Positions 63,239-64,000 of a DNA stretch of 64,000 nucleotides are shown here, piece by piece; positions within the stretch are counted from its first letter, which is position 1, and the number at the start of each line of letters is the position of its first letter. The translations under genes and the position numbers were made by a program. The notes under the pieces are model-generated. The model saw only the letters and a list, made by a program, of their open reading frames with translations. It searched no databases and was not told the DNA's origin. The DNA is from Orenia metallireducens (GTDB lineage: Bacteria; Bacillota; Halanaerobiia; Halobacteroidales; Halobacteroidaceae). The stretch is from contig NZ_PVNB01000005.1 in NCBI RefSeq assembly GCF_003001995.1, positions 62,001-126,000 of the forward strand. The letters are read 5' to 3'.

Positions 63239-64000
63239 ATGCTTAACTATATTCTCAGAAGATTACTAATCTTAATTCCTATACTGATCTTTATTTCTCT
63301 ATTTATCTTTGTAATTATAAAATTAACCCCTGGAGACCCTGCCCTTGTCCTGTTAGGGGAGCGGGCTACTGAGCAAGCCCTTAACCAGACACGGATAAAA
63401 TATGGCTTAGACCAACCTTTACATATTCAGTATTTTAAAATGATGGAAAATTTCTTTAAAGGAGATCTAAAATCTATCAATTATAAGCAGAATGTCATCT
63501 CTGTGATAATTAATAGATTACCTGCAACCTTAGAATTGGGAGCAGCAGCTTTAGTTATTGCTATAATAGTCTCAATCCCTGCTGGCATCATCTCAGCTAT
63601 CAAGAGAAATTCTGTGTTTGATTATATCTCGATGTCAATAGCTTTATTAGGGATCTCAATTCCAGTCTTTTATACAGGAATAATCTTGATGTATATCTTT
63701 GCAGTAAAGTTAAATTGGCTCCCTGCTTCAGGCTATGGGGGTCACATCTGGACAACAGAAGGATTTAAATACTTTATTCTCCCAGCAATCTCCCTCTCCT
63801 TTGTATTGATGGCATCTACAACTAGATTGACCCGCTCCTCTATCTTAGAGGTAATTCAAGAGGATTATATCCGTACTGCAAGAGCAAAGGGAGTTAAAGA
63901 AAAATCAGTCATACTGATTCATGCTTTCAAAAATGCCTTGGTTCCTATAGTAACTAATATCGGTAATCAGGTCGCTGGAATCTTTGCCGGTGCAGTCTTA
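63239..64000 (+). CDS. ABC transporter permease, DppB/OppB type (runs off window)
   Basis: I translated the first 254 residues from ATG at 63239; the frame is open at base 64000. The start is MLNYILRRLLILIPILIFIS. 'LTPGDPALVLLGERA', 'KYGLDQPLHIQYF' and the EAA-type loop 'EVIQEDYIRTARAKGVKEKS' are typical of DppB/OppB. About five membrane segments are visible. SD AAGGAG lies 9 nt upstream. It transports peptides or related substrates with the preceding lipoprotein. Confidence 0.95.
   Translation, partial: MLNYILRRLLILIPILIFISLFIFVIIKLTPGDPALVLLGERATEQALNQTRIKYGLDQPLHIQYFKMMENFFKGDLKSINYKQNVISVIINRLPATLELGAAALVIAIIVSIPAGIISAIKRNSVFDYISMSIALLGISIPVFYTGIILMYIFAVKLNWLPASGYGGHIWTTEGFKYFILPAISLSFVLMASTTRLTRSSILEVIQEDYIRTARAKGVKEKSVILIHAFKNALVPIVTNIGNQVAGIFAGAVL

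Overview
The window is a contiguous, AT-rich chromosomal segment (about one third G+C by eye). Shine-Dalgarno sites are strong (AGGAGG/GGGGG) and sit 7-9 nt before most starts. The protein families are those of a low-GC, motile, anaerobic firmicute: Rex, walJ-htrA-rlmH synteny, several methyl-accepting chemotaxis proteins, rubrerythrin and ferritins, and EFR1-type ferredoxin flavoproteins. Two loci point to a DIDERM firmicute. One is a POTRA/beta-barrel Omp85 protein ending in Phe (about 53.0-54.7 kb). The other is a LolD/LolE/LolA-like lipoprotein-sorting operon (1-3.7 kb). MalE also carries a signal-peptidase-I leader instead of a lipobox. Together this suggests Halanaerobiales (Halobacteroidaceae/Orenia-like); that placement is inference, not a database result.

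Layout. 0-3.7 kb: minus-strand Lol-like ABC operon with a tandem-flavodoxin protein. 3.8-4.4 kb: a tandem structured repeat ahead of a YbjQ-family gene. 4.4-7.3 kb: LysM-BsuPI protein and a chemoreceptor. 7.4-9.5 kb: a GH13 glucosidase and a TetR repressor, each preceded by the same palindromic operator. 9.6-12.8 kb: two ferritins, a MarR regulator and a BAAT-type hydrolase. 13.3-15.85 kb: rlmH, htrA and walJ (walJ apparently starts at ATT). 16-19.9 kb: CheR, a chemoreceptor, a decayed chemoreceptor copy and rex. 20-22.6 kb: lgt, a P1/NylC-like peptidase and tdk. 22.8-23.5 kb: a five-tRNA operon (Lys-Glu-Val-Asp-Phe in transcription order) with a near-consensus promoter. 23.6-27.1 kb: malE-malF-malG. 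27.4 kb: a promoter-terminator pair without a gene, which is a candidate small RNA.

27.9-38.9 kb: rubrerythrin, two patatins flanking the fused purL, LysR, a YibE/F membrane protein and a secreted phosphatase-like metallophosphoesterase. 39-43 kb: an accessory patch with three decayed copies of the LysR gene around a lipoprotein and a methyltransferase. 43-47.1 kb: two tandem paralogous chemoreceptors and a small Rpn-tail-like protein. 47.3-52.5 kb: a signalling operon of hybrid histidine kinase, single-domain response regulator and PRD regulator. 53-54.7 kb: the Omp85 protein. 54.8-59.6 kb: redox/aldehyde-stress genes (AKR, double CMD protein, MerR with a textbook 19-bp-spacer promoter, two flavoproteins, MarR). 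59.8-61.1 kb: azlC-azlD-DUF3024. 61.5-64 kb: the start of a peptide/nickel-type ABC operon that runs off the window.

The window shows no CRISPR array, insertion sequence, prophage or rRNA. The most unusual signals are the kinase-PRD operon with a Cys-less EIIB-like tail, the tandem structured repeat at 3.85-4.1 kb, the candidate sRNA at 27.4 kb, the non-canonical ATT/ATA starts, and the serial LysR remnants.
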